This document shows positions 8,893 through 16,757 of a stretch of 64,000 nt of DNA, piece after piece; the first letter of the stretch is position 1, and every line of letters starts with the position of its first letter. The notes beneath the pieces are model-generated. The model was not told the origin of the DNA and searched no databases. It saw only the letters and a list, made by a program, of their open reading frames with translations. Origin of the DNA: Primorskyibacter marinus (GTDB lineage: Bacteria; Pseudomonadota; Alphaproteobacteria; Rhodobacterales; Rhodobacteraceae); assembly GCF_003313245.1 (NCBI RefSeq), contig NZ_QJSD01000006.1, forward strand, positions 105,279 to 169,278. The letters are read 5' to 3'. The position numbers and the translations under genes were made by a program.

Positions 8893-9855
8893 TCATTTAA
8901 GCCACGGCAGCTTGTCGAGATCGACATTGCCGCCTGTGATGATGATGCCGACGCGCTTTCCAGCGAACCGGTCCTTGTTCTTGAGGATCGTGGCCAACGG
9001 CACGGAAGAACTGGCCTCCATGACGATGCGCAGATGCTTCCATGTCAGCTTCATCGCGTCGATGATTTCCTGTTCGGATGCCGTCAGAATATCGGTCACA
9101 TGGTTGGACACGAAATGCCAGGTCAGGTCTTTCAGCGGCACCAGAAGCCCGTCGGCGATGGTCTTGGGCGCATCGTCGGCGATGATGTGCCCGGCCTTGA
9201 AGCTGCGATAGGCATCGTCCGCCTGTTCTGGCTCTGCGGCGATGATCTGCGTCTCGGGTGCCTGATGTGACAAGGTCAGACAGGTGCCCGAAATCATGCC
9301 GCCACCACCGATCGGTGCCACAACCATATCCAGACCGCCGGTCTGTTCCATGAACTCACGCGCACAGGTGCCCTGCCCCGCGATCACCCGTGGGTCATTA
9401 TAGGGATGCACGAAATCACCGCCGGTTTCCGCCTGCACCTTGGCAAACGTCTCTTCCCGAGAAGAGGTCGAGGGATCGCATTCCGTGATGTTGCCGCCAT
9501 AGCGACGCACGGTATCCTTCTTGGCCTGCGGCGCAGTGCGCGGCATGACGACATTGCAGGGAATCCCCCGCTTCATCGCGGCGTAGCTGAGGCACGAGGC
9601 ATGGTTGCCCGACGAATGCGTGGCGACACCCTTTTTCGCCTGCTCCTCGTCCAGTCCGAACACCGCATTGCTGGCACCGCGCACCTTGAAAGCGCCCGGT
9701 TCCTGAAAGTTCTCGCATTTGAAGAACAACTCTGCCCCGGTCAGCTCGTTCAGATAGGCCGAGGTCCGCACCGGGGTCTCGCGGATATAGGGCTTGATGC
9801 GCTCATGCGCATCAAGCATGTCCTGATAGGTGGGGATATACATCTCACCAGACAT
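8893..9855 (-). CDS. bhcB: Beta-hydroxyaspartate dehydratase BhcB
   Basis: Removes water from beta-hydroxyaspartate to give iminosuccinate. The 320 residues belong to the PLP fold-type II serine racemase/threonine dehydratase family: the PLP lysine is in QEPGAFKVRGASNA (Lys57), the substrate loop is HSSGNHAS and the phosphate-binding loop is PIGGGGMISG. A stand-alone homologue would be called threo-3-hydroxyaspartate ammonia-lyase; operon context decides the BHAC role. Its ATG shares one base with the bhcA stop (TAATG), so translation is probably coupled. Confidence 0.95.
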   Translation of the reverse strand: MSGEMYIPTYQDMLDAHERIKPYIRETPVRTSAYLNELTGAELFFKCENFQEPGAFKVRGASNAVFGLDEEQAKKGVATHSSGNHASCLSYAAMKRGIPCNVVMPRTAPQAKKDTVRRYGGNITECDPSTSSREETFAKVQAETGGDFVHPYNDPRVIAGQGTCAREFMEQTGGLDMVVAPIGGGGMISGTCLTLSHQAPETQIIAAEPEQADDAYRSFKAGHIIADDAPKTIADGLLVPLKDLTWHFVSNHVTDILTASEQEIIDAMKLTWKHLRIVMEASSSVPLATILKNKDRFAGKRVGIIITGGNVDLDKLPWLK

Positions 9856-11045
9856 TATGCCGCCGCCTTGCTGCCGTTTTTCAGGTCGCGGCGGTAGTAT
9901 TCCTGTGCGGCCGCAACACCCGAGCCAAGCTTCACATCCAGCCCCAGATCAACCATCACCATTTCCGCGACACCAAGACCCGACAGCATCATCGCATCGG
10001 TCAGGCTGCCCAGGTGGCCGATGCGGAAAACCTTGCCGGCAACTTCGCCCAGACCAACACCAAACGCCATCCCGTAGTCGTTTGCAGCGACAGTCACGAT
10101 GTCCGTGGCGTTGAACCCTTCGGGCGTGCGGATGGCCGAAACAGTGTCGGAATACACATCGGGCGAGGCCGCGCACAGGTCCAGCCCCCACGCACCGATG
10201 GCCTTGCGGACACCTTCGGCAATGCGGTGATGGCGCGCGAACACGTTTTCGATGCCTTCATCCAGCAGCATGTCGAGCGACAGTTTCAGACCGTTCATCA
10301 ACCCGACAGGCGGGGTGTAGGGGAACGCGTTATTGTCATACCCCTTCTGCATGTCATTGATGTCGAAGAACGTGCGCGGCAATGTGGCGGATTTGTTTGC
10401 TTGCACGGCCTTTTCCGAGAAGCCGACAATCGCCAGGCCAGCGGGCAGCATGAAGCCTTTTTGGCTGCCTGTCACGGCGACATCGACACCCCATTCGTCA
10501 AACCGAAAATCCATGGAGGCGATTGAACTGACCCCATCGACAAACAGCATTGCAGGGTGGCCCGCAGCGTCCAGTGCCTTGCGCACGGCGGCAATATCGG
10601 ACTTCACGCCCGTGGCGGTTTCGTTATGCGTGGCCAGAACGACCTTGATCTCGTGCGATTTGTCAGCCTTCAGGATCTCTTCGTACTTGTCAGCGGGCAG
10701 ACCTGCGCCCCATGGTGTCTCGACCACATGCACATCCAGATCATGGCGTTGGCACATGTCGATCCAACGGTGGCTGAACATACCATTGCGCGCCGCCAGC
10801 ACCTTGTCGCCCTTGTTAAGCGTGTTGCTGAGCGCTGTTTCCCAACCGCCGGTTCCGGTCGACGGAAAGATGTAGATCTTGGCGCTGTCGGATTTCAGGA
10901 CCTTCCGGACACCATCCAGACACGGATGCAGGATCTTGCCAAACGTTGGCGACCGGTGGTCAATCGTCGGCATATAGCACGCCTGGCGAACCGCTTCGGG
11001 CATGTTTGTAGGGCCGGGAATGAATACTGGGTTCTGGAAGCTCAT
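9855..11045 (-). CDS. bhcA: Aspartate-glyoxylate aminotransferase BhcA
   Basis: Transfers the amino group of aspartate (or serine) to glyoxylate, giving glycine plus oxaloacetate; first gene of the BHAC operon. The 396 residues belong to the class V aminotransferase family (serine-glyoxylate aminotransferase-like): GPTNMPEAV near the N-terminus, PSTGTGGWE phosphate-binding loop, FVDGVSSIASMDF with the PLP-ring aspartate, and the Schiff-base lysine in TGSQKGFMLPAG (Lys196). The ribosome site AGAAGGAG lies 6 bases before the ATG. The promoter region is shared with divergent bhcR. Confidence 0.96.
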   Translation of the reverse strand: MSFQNPVFIPGPTNMPEAVRQACYMPTIDHRSPTFGKILHPCLDGVRKVLKSDSAKIYIFPSTGTGGWETALSNTLNKGDKVLAARNGMFSHRWIDMCQRHDLDVHVVETPWGAGLPADKYEEILKADKSHEIKVVLATHNETATGVKSDIAAVRKALDAAGHPAMLFVDGVSSIASMDFRFDEWGVDVAVTGSQKGFMLPAGLAIVGFSEKAVQANKSATLPRTFFDINDMQKGYDNNAFPYTPPVGLMNGLKLSLDMLLDEGIENVFARHHRIAEGVRKAIGAWGLDLCAASPDVYSDTVSAIRTPEGFNATDIVTVAANDYGMAFGVGLGEVAGKVFRIGHLGSLTDAMMLSGLGVAEMVMVDLGLDVKLGSGVAAAQEYYRRDLKNGSKAAA

Positions 11046-11099
11046 GATCGTCTCCTTCTGAGGCTGAATTCAACATATCGCGCCCCCATGCAGGACGAA

Positions 11100-11114
11100 A
11101 CTTTTTTGAAAAGT
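11100..11114. promoter_or_regulatory. Palindrome in bhcA leader, candidate operator
   Basis: ACTTTT-TTG-AAAAGT is a perfect 6-bp inverted repeat placed 12 bases downstream of the proposed bhcA -10 box. It is a candidate site for BhcR (IclR family), inferred from position and symmetry only. Confidence 0.4.
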
Positions 11115-11126
11115 CATTTCATTTCT

Positions 11127-11156
11127 ACAATAGTTAAAATAATTATTCCTTGTCAG
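11127..11156 (-). promoter_or_regulatory. Candidate sigma70-type promoter of bhcABCD
   Basis: On the minus strand CTGACA (11156-11151) and TATTGT (11132-11127) are separated by 18 bases, within an AT-rich 166-base divergent spacer. The -35 box occupies the same bases as the -35 box of the opposing bhcR promoter. Confidence 0.4.
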
Positions 11157-11178
11157 ATGGTTACTTTTTTCATATCAT
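11150..11178 (+). promoter_or_regulatory. Candidate sigma70-type promoter of bhcR
   Basis: TTGTCA (11150-11155) and TATCAT (11173-11178) with a 17-base spacer, 33 bases before the bhcR ATG. It overlaps the proposed -35 of the divergent bhcA promoter, so polymerase binding at the two may be mutually exclusive. Confidence 0.4.
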
Positions 11179-11211
11179 AAAATTATCTTTCATTTTAAAA
11201 GAACTCATCTT

Positions 11212-12054
11212 ATGAAATTACAGAAGAATGACGTGCATCCATCCAGAAAGACCCGTGGACGCCCGCGTGATTGGAATGACAAGACGGCGCAAAACACCAT
11301 CAAGTCGCTGGACAGGGCCATGGAAGTCTTCGAGTTTCTGAGCGAAGCACAAGGCAAGACCTTGTCAGCCCTGGCAAGCGATCTCGAGCAGTCTCCGGCG
11401 ACGGTCTATCGCATTCTGGTAACGCTTGAGGTCCGGGGGCTGGTAGAGTTTGATCAGGCCGATCAGGTCTGGCACATCGGACCGCGCGCCTTTTTGATCG
11501 GTGCGCGCTTCTTGAAGCGGACCAGCCTTGTTGATCGGGCCAGACCCCTTCTGCGCCAACTGATGGAGGCGACTGGCGAAACGGCCAATCTGGGTATCGA
11601 ACAAAACGGCAATGTGCTTTTTGTCAGTCAGGTAGAGACGAACGCAAGCATTCGCGCGTTTTTTCCGCCCGGCACGCTGTCGCGTCTGCACGCATCCGGC
11701 ATCGGCAAAGCCCTGCTGTCCCAGATGGACGATCATCGGATCAACAGATTTCTGGACCGCGGCCCGCTTGAGAAATTTACCGAATATACACTGACAGAGC
11801 GTTCCGCCTTGATTGCGGACCTCGCAACCACACGGGCGCGCGGCTACGCCATTGACGGCGAGGAACGCAATCTTGGTATGCGCTGCATCGCGGCCCCGGT
11901 GTTCGACATCCATGACGAAGCAATCGCCGGCATTTCGGTCTCTGGCCCCACGACACGGGTCACGCCGGAAGAGATTGAACGGTTAAGTGTCGCAGTGCTG
12001 ACCGCATCGCACAAACTGACGGCTGCCATAGGCGGTGCCACGCCAGACCACTGA
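11212..12054 (+). CDS. bhcR: IclR-family regulator BhcR of the beta-hydroxyaspartate cycle
   Basis: 280 residues. A basic N-terminal tail (KTRGRPRDW) precedes an IclR winged helix-turn-helix (about residues 28-90: KSLDRAMEVFEFLSE, ATVYRILVTLEVRGLVEF). The effector domain (100-275) includes the RLHASGIGKALL and GMRCIAAPVFD motifs typical of IclR. It is divergent from bhcA across 166 bases, the arrangement described for bhcR in Paracoccus. Expected ligand is glyoxylate or a related C2 acid; this comes from the described system, not from residues seen here. Confidence 0.93.
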   Translation: MKLQKNDVHPSRKTRGRPRDWNDKTAQNTIKSLDRAMEVFEFLSEAQGKTLSALASDLEQSPATVYRILVTLEVRGLVEFDQADQVWHIGPRAFLIGARFLKRTSLVDRARPLLRQLMEATGETANLGIEQNGNVLFVSQVETNASIRAFFPPGTLSRLHASGIGKALLSQMDDHRINRFLDRGPLEKFTEYTLTERSALIADLATTRARGYAIDGEERNLGMRCIAAPVFDIHDEAIAGISVSGPTTRVTPEEIERLSVAVLTASHKLTAAIGGATPDH

Positions 12055-12138
12055 AATCGCAAAGCATTGTTCGGCTTTGCAAAGTTTGTGTAAGCTCGCA
12101 GAAGAATCGTGCAACTTCTGTCCTGCCGAAAGATATAC

Positions 12139-15009
12139 ATGTCCCGCGAACCCCAGATCCCGCTTTCCGAACCTGTGGGTGACCGTATTGAACAGACGAC
12201 CTGTTACATGTGCGCCTGTCGTTGCGGGATCAACGTATATCTCAGGGCCGGCCCCGACGGCACACCGCAGGTGCGCTATATCGACGGCAACCGCGATCAT
12301 CCCGTCAACAAGGGTGTGCTGTGTGGCAAGGGCAGCGCGGGCATCATGCAGCACTACTCGCCCGCGCGGTTGCGCGCGCCACTGAAGCGGGTCGGCCCGC
12401 GCGGGTCCGGCCAGTTTGAAGAAATCAGCTGGGACGAGGCGCTGGACATTGCCACTGATTGGTTGGGCAGCGTGCGCAAGACCGACCCCAAGCGCATGGC
12501 CTTCTTCACCGGGCGCGATCAAAGCCAATCCCTGACCGGGTTCTGGGCAATGCAATATGGCACACCCAATTTCGCCGCGCATGGCGGTTTCTGTTCGGTC
12601 AATATGGCGGCGGGTGGGCTTTATACCTTTGGCGGCGCGTTTTGGGAGTTTGGCGATCCCGACTGGGATCTGACCAAGTATTTCATGCTGTTCGGCGTGG
12701 CCGAGGATCATGCCAGCAACCCGATCAAGATCGGCATCGGCAAGCTGAAAGCGCGCGGTGCCAAGGTCGTGTCGGTGAACCCGGTGCGCACCGGCTATAA
12801 CGCCGTGGCGGATGAATGGGTCGGGCTGCGCCCCGGCACGGACGGGCTGTTTGTCGGCGCGCTGATACACGAGCTGTTCCGCACCCAGCAGATCGACCTG
12901 GACTACCTCGTGCGCTACACCAACGCGCCTTGGCTGGTGATCGACGCGCCGGGCACGGATCAGGACGGGCTGTTTGCGCGAGACGCCGACGGCAATCCGA
13001 TGGTCTGGGACAAGACGACGGAAACCTATGGCAACGGCAAGGCCGCCGACATCCAGCCCGCACTGACCGGCACCCGCACCCTGCCAGATGGCCGAACAGC
13101 CCGACCCGTTTTCGAGCTGATGGCAGAGCGTTACTTGTCAGACGATTACGCGCCCGAAACGGTCGCAGCCCCCACCGGTCTGGACGCTGAGGAGATCCGT
13201 CGCATCGCCGCCGAACTGGCGCATGTGGCCTTCAAAGAAGAAATCGTTCTGGATCAGCCTTGGACGGATTGGGCCGGGCGCAAGCATGAGACGATGATCG
13301 GGCGGCCCATCTCGATGCACGCGATGCGGGGGATTTCGGCCCATTCCAACGGGTTTCAGACCTGCCGGATGATCCATATCCTGCAAATCCTGCTTGGCAG
13401 CATCGATTGCCCCGGTGGGTTCCGCTATAAACCACCCTATCCCAAACAGACGCCGCCCAACCTGCTTCCGCATGGGGCTGCGGGCGATATCAAGCCCGAA
13501 ATGCCGCTTGGCGGGCCGCATCTGGGCTTTCCGCACGGGCCGGAACATCTGCTGCTGGACGAGGACGGCAACCCCTCGCGTCTGGACAAAGGGTTTAGCT
13601 GGGACGCACCTATGTCAGCGCATGGTTTGATGCACATGGTCATCAACAACGCCGCCAAGAAAGACCCCTACGGGATCGACGTGCTGTTCATGTATATGGC
13701 AAATATGGCGTGGAATTCGTCAATGAATGTGCCGGGAACGCTGGATGCGTTAACCGCGAAGGACGAAAACGGCGCCTATGTGATCCCCAGAATCATCTAT
13801 TCCGATGCCTATTACTCCGAAACCGTGCCTTTTGCCGATCTGATCCTGCCAGACACCACCTATCTGGAACGCTGGGATTGCATCAGCCTGCTGGACCGCC
13901 CTATTTCCGAGCCGGATATGGTGGCAGATGCGATTCGTCACCCCGTGGTGAAGCCGGACCGCGACGTGCGCGGCTTTCAGGAAGTGCTGATCGACCTCGC
14001 CCACCGGCTGAAGTTTCCCGCCTTTACCAATGAGGATGGCAGCGCCAAATTTCCGGGCGGCTACCCCGATTACATCGTCAACCACCAGCGCAAACCCGGT
14101 ATCGGGCCTTTGGCCGGCTGGCGCGGCAAGGATGGGACCGATTTCGGCACCGGCGTGCCCAACCCCGATCAGCTGAAAAAATACGTCGAGAATGGTGCGT
14201 TCCACGCCCATCACCTTGCGCCCGAGCACGCCTATTTCAAACATGCCAACCGGGGCTATCTGGACTGGGGGATTGCCAAGGGAATCCGTATGTCCGCAGA
14301 GCCCACGATCTTTCAACTGTATTCCGAACCGTTGCAGAAGTTCCGTCTTGCCGCGATGGGCCATGGCGACCGCCAACCACCAGAGCGGGCGCGCGACCGC
14401 ATAACCCGCTATTTTGATCCGCTGCCTTTCTGGTACGAACCGCTGGAAGGCACGTTGATCGACACGGATGCCTATCCGCTGAACGCGATCACCCAACGCC
14501 CCATGCATATGTACCATTCCTGGGGATCACAGAATGCGTGGCTGCGCCAGATCACGGCTGCAAACCGGCTGTATATCCACACCAGTGTCGGGGCCTCTAT
14601 CGGCGCGAAAGATGACGATTGGGTCTGGCTGTCTTCGCATCTGGGCCGCGTGAAATGCCAGATCCGTCTGATGGAGGGTGTCAACCCGCACACCGTCTGG
14701 ACCTGGAACGCCATTGGCAAGCGCAAAGGCGCATGGGGGCTGGATGATGACGCACCGGAGAACACCGAAGGCTTTCTTCTCAACCACCTGATTTCGGAAC
14801 TTCTGCCGAAAGGCGGCGGTGGCTATCGCTACTCCAATTCCGACCCGATCACAGGGCAGGCCGCATGGTTCGATCTGCGCGTTGCCATCGAAAAGGCCGA
14901 AAACACCGGCGCAACGGAGCCAATGTTTGAACCTCTTGGCCATGACAGCCAGCCGCCCTCGTCCGAAAAACTTGCCTACGGTGTTCAATTCAGGAAACAG
15001 ACGACATGA
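12139..15009 (+). CDS. soeA: Sulfite dehydrogenase (quinone) catalytic subunit SoeA, molybdopterin oxidoreductase
   Basis: 956 residues from the ATG at 12139 (preceded by GAAAG); a GTG at 12109 would add ten residues. An N-terminal 4Fe-4S motif, CYMCACRC with Cys22/25/27/29 plus Cys62 in GVLCGKG, is followed by the DMSO-reductase-family molybdopterin domains; Cys152 in GGFCSVN is the candidate Mo ligand. The C-terminal dinucleotide-binding barrel follows the ITQRPMHMYHSWGSQNAWL segment. No Tat signal is present, which fits the cytoplasm-facing SoeABC enzyme that oxidises sulfite to sulfate and feeds the quinone pool. Soe rather than polysulfide or thiosulfate reductase is inferred from length, lack of Tat signal and the B/C partners. 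Confidence 0.85.
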   Translation: MSREPQIPLSEPVGDRIEQTTCYMCACRCGINVYLRAGPDGTPQVRYIDGNRDHPVNKGVLCGKGSAGIMQHYSPARLRAPLKRVGPRGSGQFEEISWDEALDIATDWLGSVRKTDPKRMAFFTGRDQSQSLTGFWAMQYGTPNFAAHGGFCSVNMAAGGLYTFGGAFWEFGDPDWDLTKYFMLFGVAEDHASNPIKIGIGKLKARGAKVVSVNPVRTGYNAVADEWVGLRPGTDGLFVGALIHELFRTQQIDLDYLVRYTNAPWLVIDAPGTDQDGLFARDADGNPMVWDKTTETYGNGKAADIQPALTGTRTLPDGRTARPVFELMAERYLSDDYAPETVAAPTGLDAEEIRRIAAELAHVAFKEEIVLDQPWTDWAGRKHETMIGRPISMHAMRGISAHSNGFQTCRMIHILQILLGSIDCPGGFRYKPPYPKQTPPNLLPHGAAGDIKPEMPLGGPHLGFPHGPEHLLLDEDGNPSRLDKGFSWDAPMSAHGLMHMVINNAAKKDPYGIDVLFMYMANMAWNSSMNVPGTLDALTAKDENGAYVIPRIIYSDAYYSETVPFADLILPDTTYLERWDCISLLDRPISEPDMVADAIRHPVVKPDRDVRGFQEVLIDLAHRLKFPAFTNEDGSAKFPGGYPDYIVNHQRKPGIGPLAGWRGKDGTDFGTGVPNPDQLKKYVENGAFHAHHLAPEHAYFKHANRGYLDWGIAKGIRMSAEPTIFQLYSEPLQKFRLAAMGHGDRQPPERARDRITRYFDPLPFWYEPLEGTLIDTDAYPLNAITQRPMHMYHSWGSQNAWLRQITAANRLYIHTSVGASIGAKDDDWVWLSSHLGRVKCQIRLMEGVNPHTVWTWNAIGKRKGAWGLDDDAPENTEGFLLNHLISELLPKGGGGYRYSNSDPITGQAAWFDLRVAIEKAENTGATEPMFEPLGHDSQPPSSEKLAYGVQFRKQTT

Positions 15010-15743
15010 CCTGCCTGCCGAAGACGACCGACAAAAAGCTTGGCCTCGTCATTGATCTGGATATCTGCGTGGGCTGCCACGCTTGCGTGACGTCCTGCAA
15101 GGAATGGAACACCGGCGGCTATTCTGCACCTTTGTCGGATTTCGATCCTTACGGAGCAGAGCCGGATGGCGCTTGGCTGAACCGTGTGCACAGCTATGAA
15201 ATCGACAACGATCACTGGAAAGGCACCGTGCATTTCCCGCGCTCCTGTCTGCATTGCGAGGATGCGGCCTGTGTGACCGTCTGCCCGACCGGGGCCAGTT
15301 TCAAACGCGCCTCAGACGGGATCGTGCTGGTCAATCCGGACACTTGCATCGGCTGCAAACTGTGTTCCTGGGCCTGTCCCTACGGCGCGCGCGAATACGA
15401 TCAGGATGACGGCGTGATGAAGAAATGCACGCTGTGTGTTGACCGGATCTACAATGAAACCCTGCCGGAAGAAGACCGGCAGCCCGCCTGTGTCCGCGCC
15501 TGCCCGACCGGCGCGCGGGCGTTCGGTGATCTGGGTGATCCGGCCAGCGCCGTGTCGCAATCGGTTGAGGAGCGCGGCGGTTTCAACCTTCTGGAAGAAT
15601 TCGGCTACAAGCCGGTCAACAAATACCTGCCACCGCGCAAGGGATCCGATCACGCGCCCGCGGTGCCAACGACGCCCGCCAAGACCACCGGTGCGCCCAT
15701 CGAAAAACTCTTTGCCTGGGCCGACCGGGCGCTTAGCCGCTGA
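15006..15743 (+). CDS. soeB: Sulfite dehydrogenase iron-sulfur subunit SoeB
   Basis: 245-residue ferredoxin-like electron-transfer subunit with four cysteine groups for four 4Fe-4S clusters: CVGCHACVTSC, CLHCEDAACVTVC, CIGCKLCSWAC and CTLCVDRI with a later CVRAC. The order and spacing match DmsB/PsrB/SoeB proteins, which pass electrons from the molybdenum subunit to the membrane anchor. The ATG overlaps the soeA stop (ATGA), pointing to coupled translation and fixed stoichiometry. The C-terminal 60 residues are Pro/Ala-rich and variable in this family. Confidence 0.88.
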   Translation: MTCLPKTTDKKLGLVIDLDICVGCHACVTSCKEWNTGGYSAPLSDFDPYGAEPDGAWLNRVHSYEIDNDHWKGTVHFPRSCLHCEDAACVTVCPTGASFKRASDGIVLVNPDTCIGCKLCSWACPYGAREYDQDDGVMKKCTLCVDRIYNETLPEEDRQPACVRACPTGARAFGDLGDPASAVSQSVEERGGFNLLEEFGYKPVNKYLPPRKGSDHAPAVPTTPAKTTGAPIEKLFAWADRALSR

Positions 15744-15755
15744 GGGACGCGCCAC

Positions 15756-16694
15756 ATGCATCCCGCCTATTCCGTCATCCTTTTCACCACCTCCTCGGGC
15801 GCGGGCTACGGTCTGCTGTTCTGGGTCTCGATTGCTTTGATGACCGGCGATATGCCGCACACGCATTGGTCTTTCTTCTTCACCTTCGCGCTGGCAGTTG
15901 CACTGATCACCTTTGGACTGCTGGCCTCGACCTTCCACCTTGGCCACCCGGAGCGGGCATGGCGCGCGCTGTCCCAATGGCGGTCCTCGTGGCTGTCACG
16001 CGAAGGTGTGACAGCGCTGGCGACCTATTTACCCGTCGGCCTACTGGGCCTTCTGTCGCTGCTGAAAATCACCACCGGGGCAGAGCCGTTTCTGGCCTTG
16101 CTTTGCGCAATGGGCGCGGTCGCGACGGTTTGGTGTACCGGCATGATCTACGCATCCTTGCGCACCATCAAGGAATGGAACCTGACGCTGGTGCCGGTCG
16201 TCTATCTGGCGCTTGGTGCCGCTTCGGGCGGGTTGCTGATGGGGCTAATGACATCAATATTCGGCGGCCAAAACCGTTGGCAGGGCGCGGCAACCCTGTT
16301 GGCGCTAGGCGTCGTGCTGGTGCTGAAGCTCGTCTATTATCGGCATATCGACTCTGATGACGGGGCGTACACCGCCGCGCAAGCGCTGGGGATGGGTACA
16401 AAGAGCATTCGCCAAATCGACCCGCCGCACACACGGCCCAATTACGTCATGCGCGAGATGGGCTATGACGTTGCCCGACGCCATGCGCTGCGGTTGCGAT
16501 GGCTGGGGCTGCTCTGTCTGATTGCTATTCCGCTGGTATCGATTTTGCTGGGCATGATGGCTGGTCTGCCAATGCTGTTTCCGTATCTCGTCGCCGTCAT
16601 CACCGCCGCAATCGGACTGATGCTGGAGCGATGGTTGTTCTTCGCCGAAGCCACGCATGTCGCGATGCTCTACTACGGCGCGCCCCGGGCTTGA
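15756..16694 (+). CDS. soeC: Sulfite dehydrogenase membrane anchor SoeC (DmsC/NrfD-like)
   Basis: 312 residues with about eight hydrophobic helices and short loops, starting MHPAYSVILFTTSSGAG; the conserved STFHLGHPERAWRA segment lies in the first third. Belongs to the DmsC/NrfD-type anchors that carry the quinone site and no heme. It lies 12 bases after soeB, completing soeABC. The TGA stop is inside the loop of a strong hairpin. Confidence 0.87.
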   Translation: MHPAYSVILFTTSSGAGYGLLFWVSIALMTGDMPHTHWSFFFTFALAVALITFGLLASTFHLGHPERAWRALSQWRSSWLSREGVTALATYLPVGLLGLLSLLKITTGAEPFLALLCAMGAVATVWCTGMIYASLRTIKEWNLTLVPVVYLALGAASGGLLMGLMTSIFGGQNRWQGAATLLALGVVLVLKLVYYRHIDSDDGAYTAAQALGMGTKSIRQIDPPHTRPNYVMREMGYDVARRHALRLRWLGLLCLIAIPLVSILLGMMAGLPMLFPYLVAVITAAIGLMLERWLFFAEATHVAMLYYGAPRA

Positions 16695-16702
16695 CCCGGG
16701 GC
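16682..16702. terminator. GC-rich palindrome at the soeC/HemY convergent junction
   Basis: GCCCCGGG-CTTGA-CCCGGGGC: an 8-bp perfect stem with a 5-base loop that includes the soeC stop codon, between two convergent genes. It may work as a bidirectional stop or attenuating structure. The same kind of CCCGGGTCAAGCCCGGG palindrome is familiar from many alphaproteobacterial intergenic regions, so it may also be a copy of a dispersed REP-like element. Confidence 0.55.
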
Positions 16703-16757
16703 CTTGCGGGCTTTCTCGACTGGCAGATCGACGACACCCCGCACGAAAAAGCAAGCA

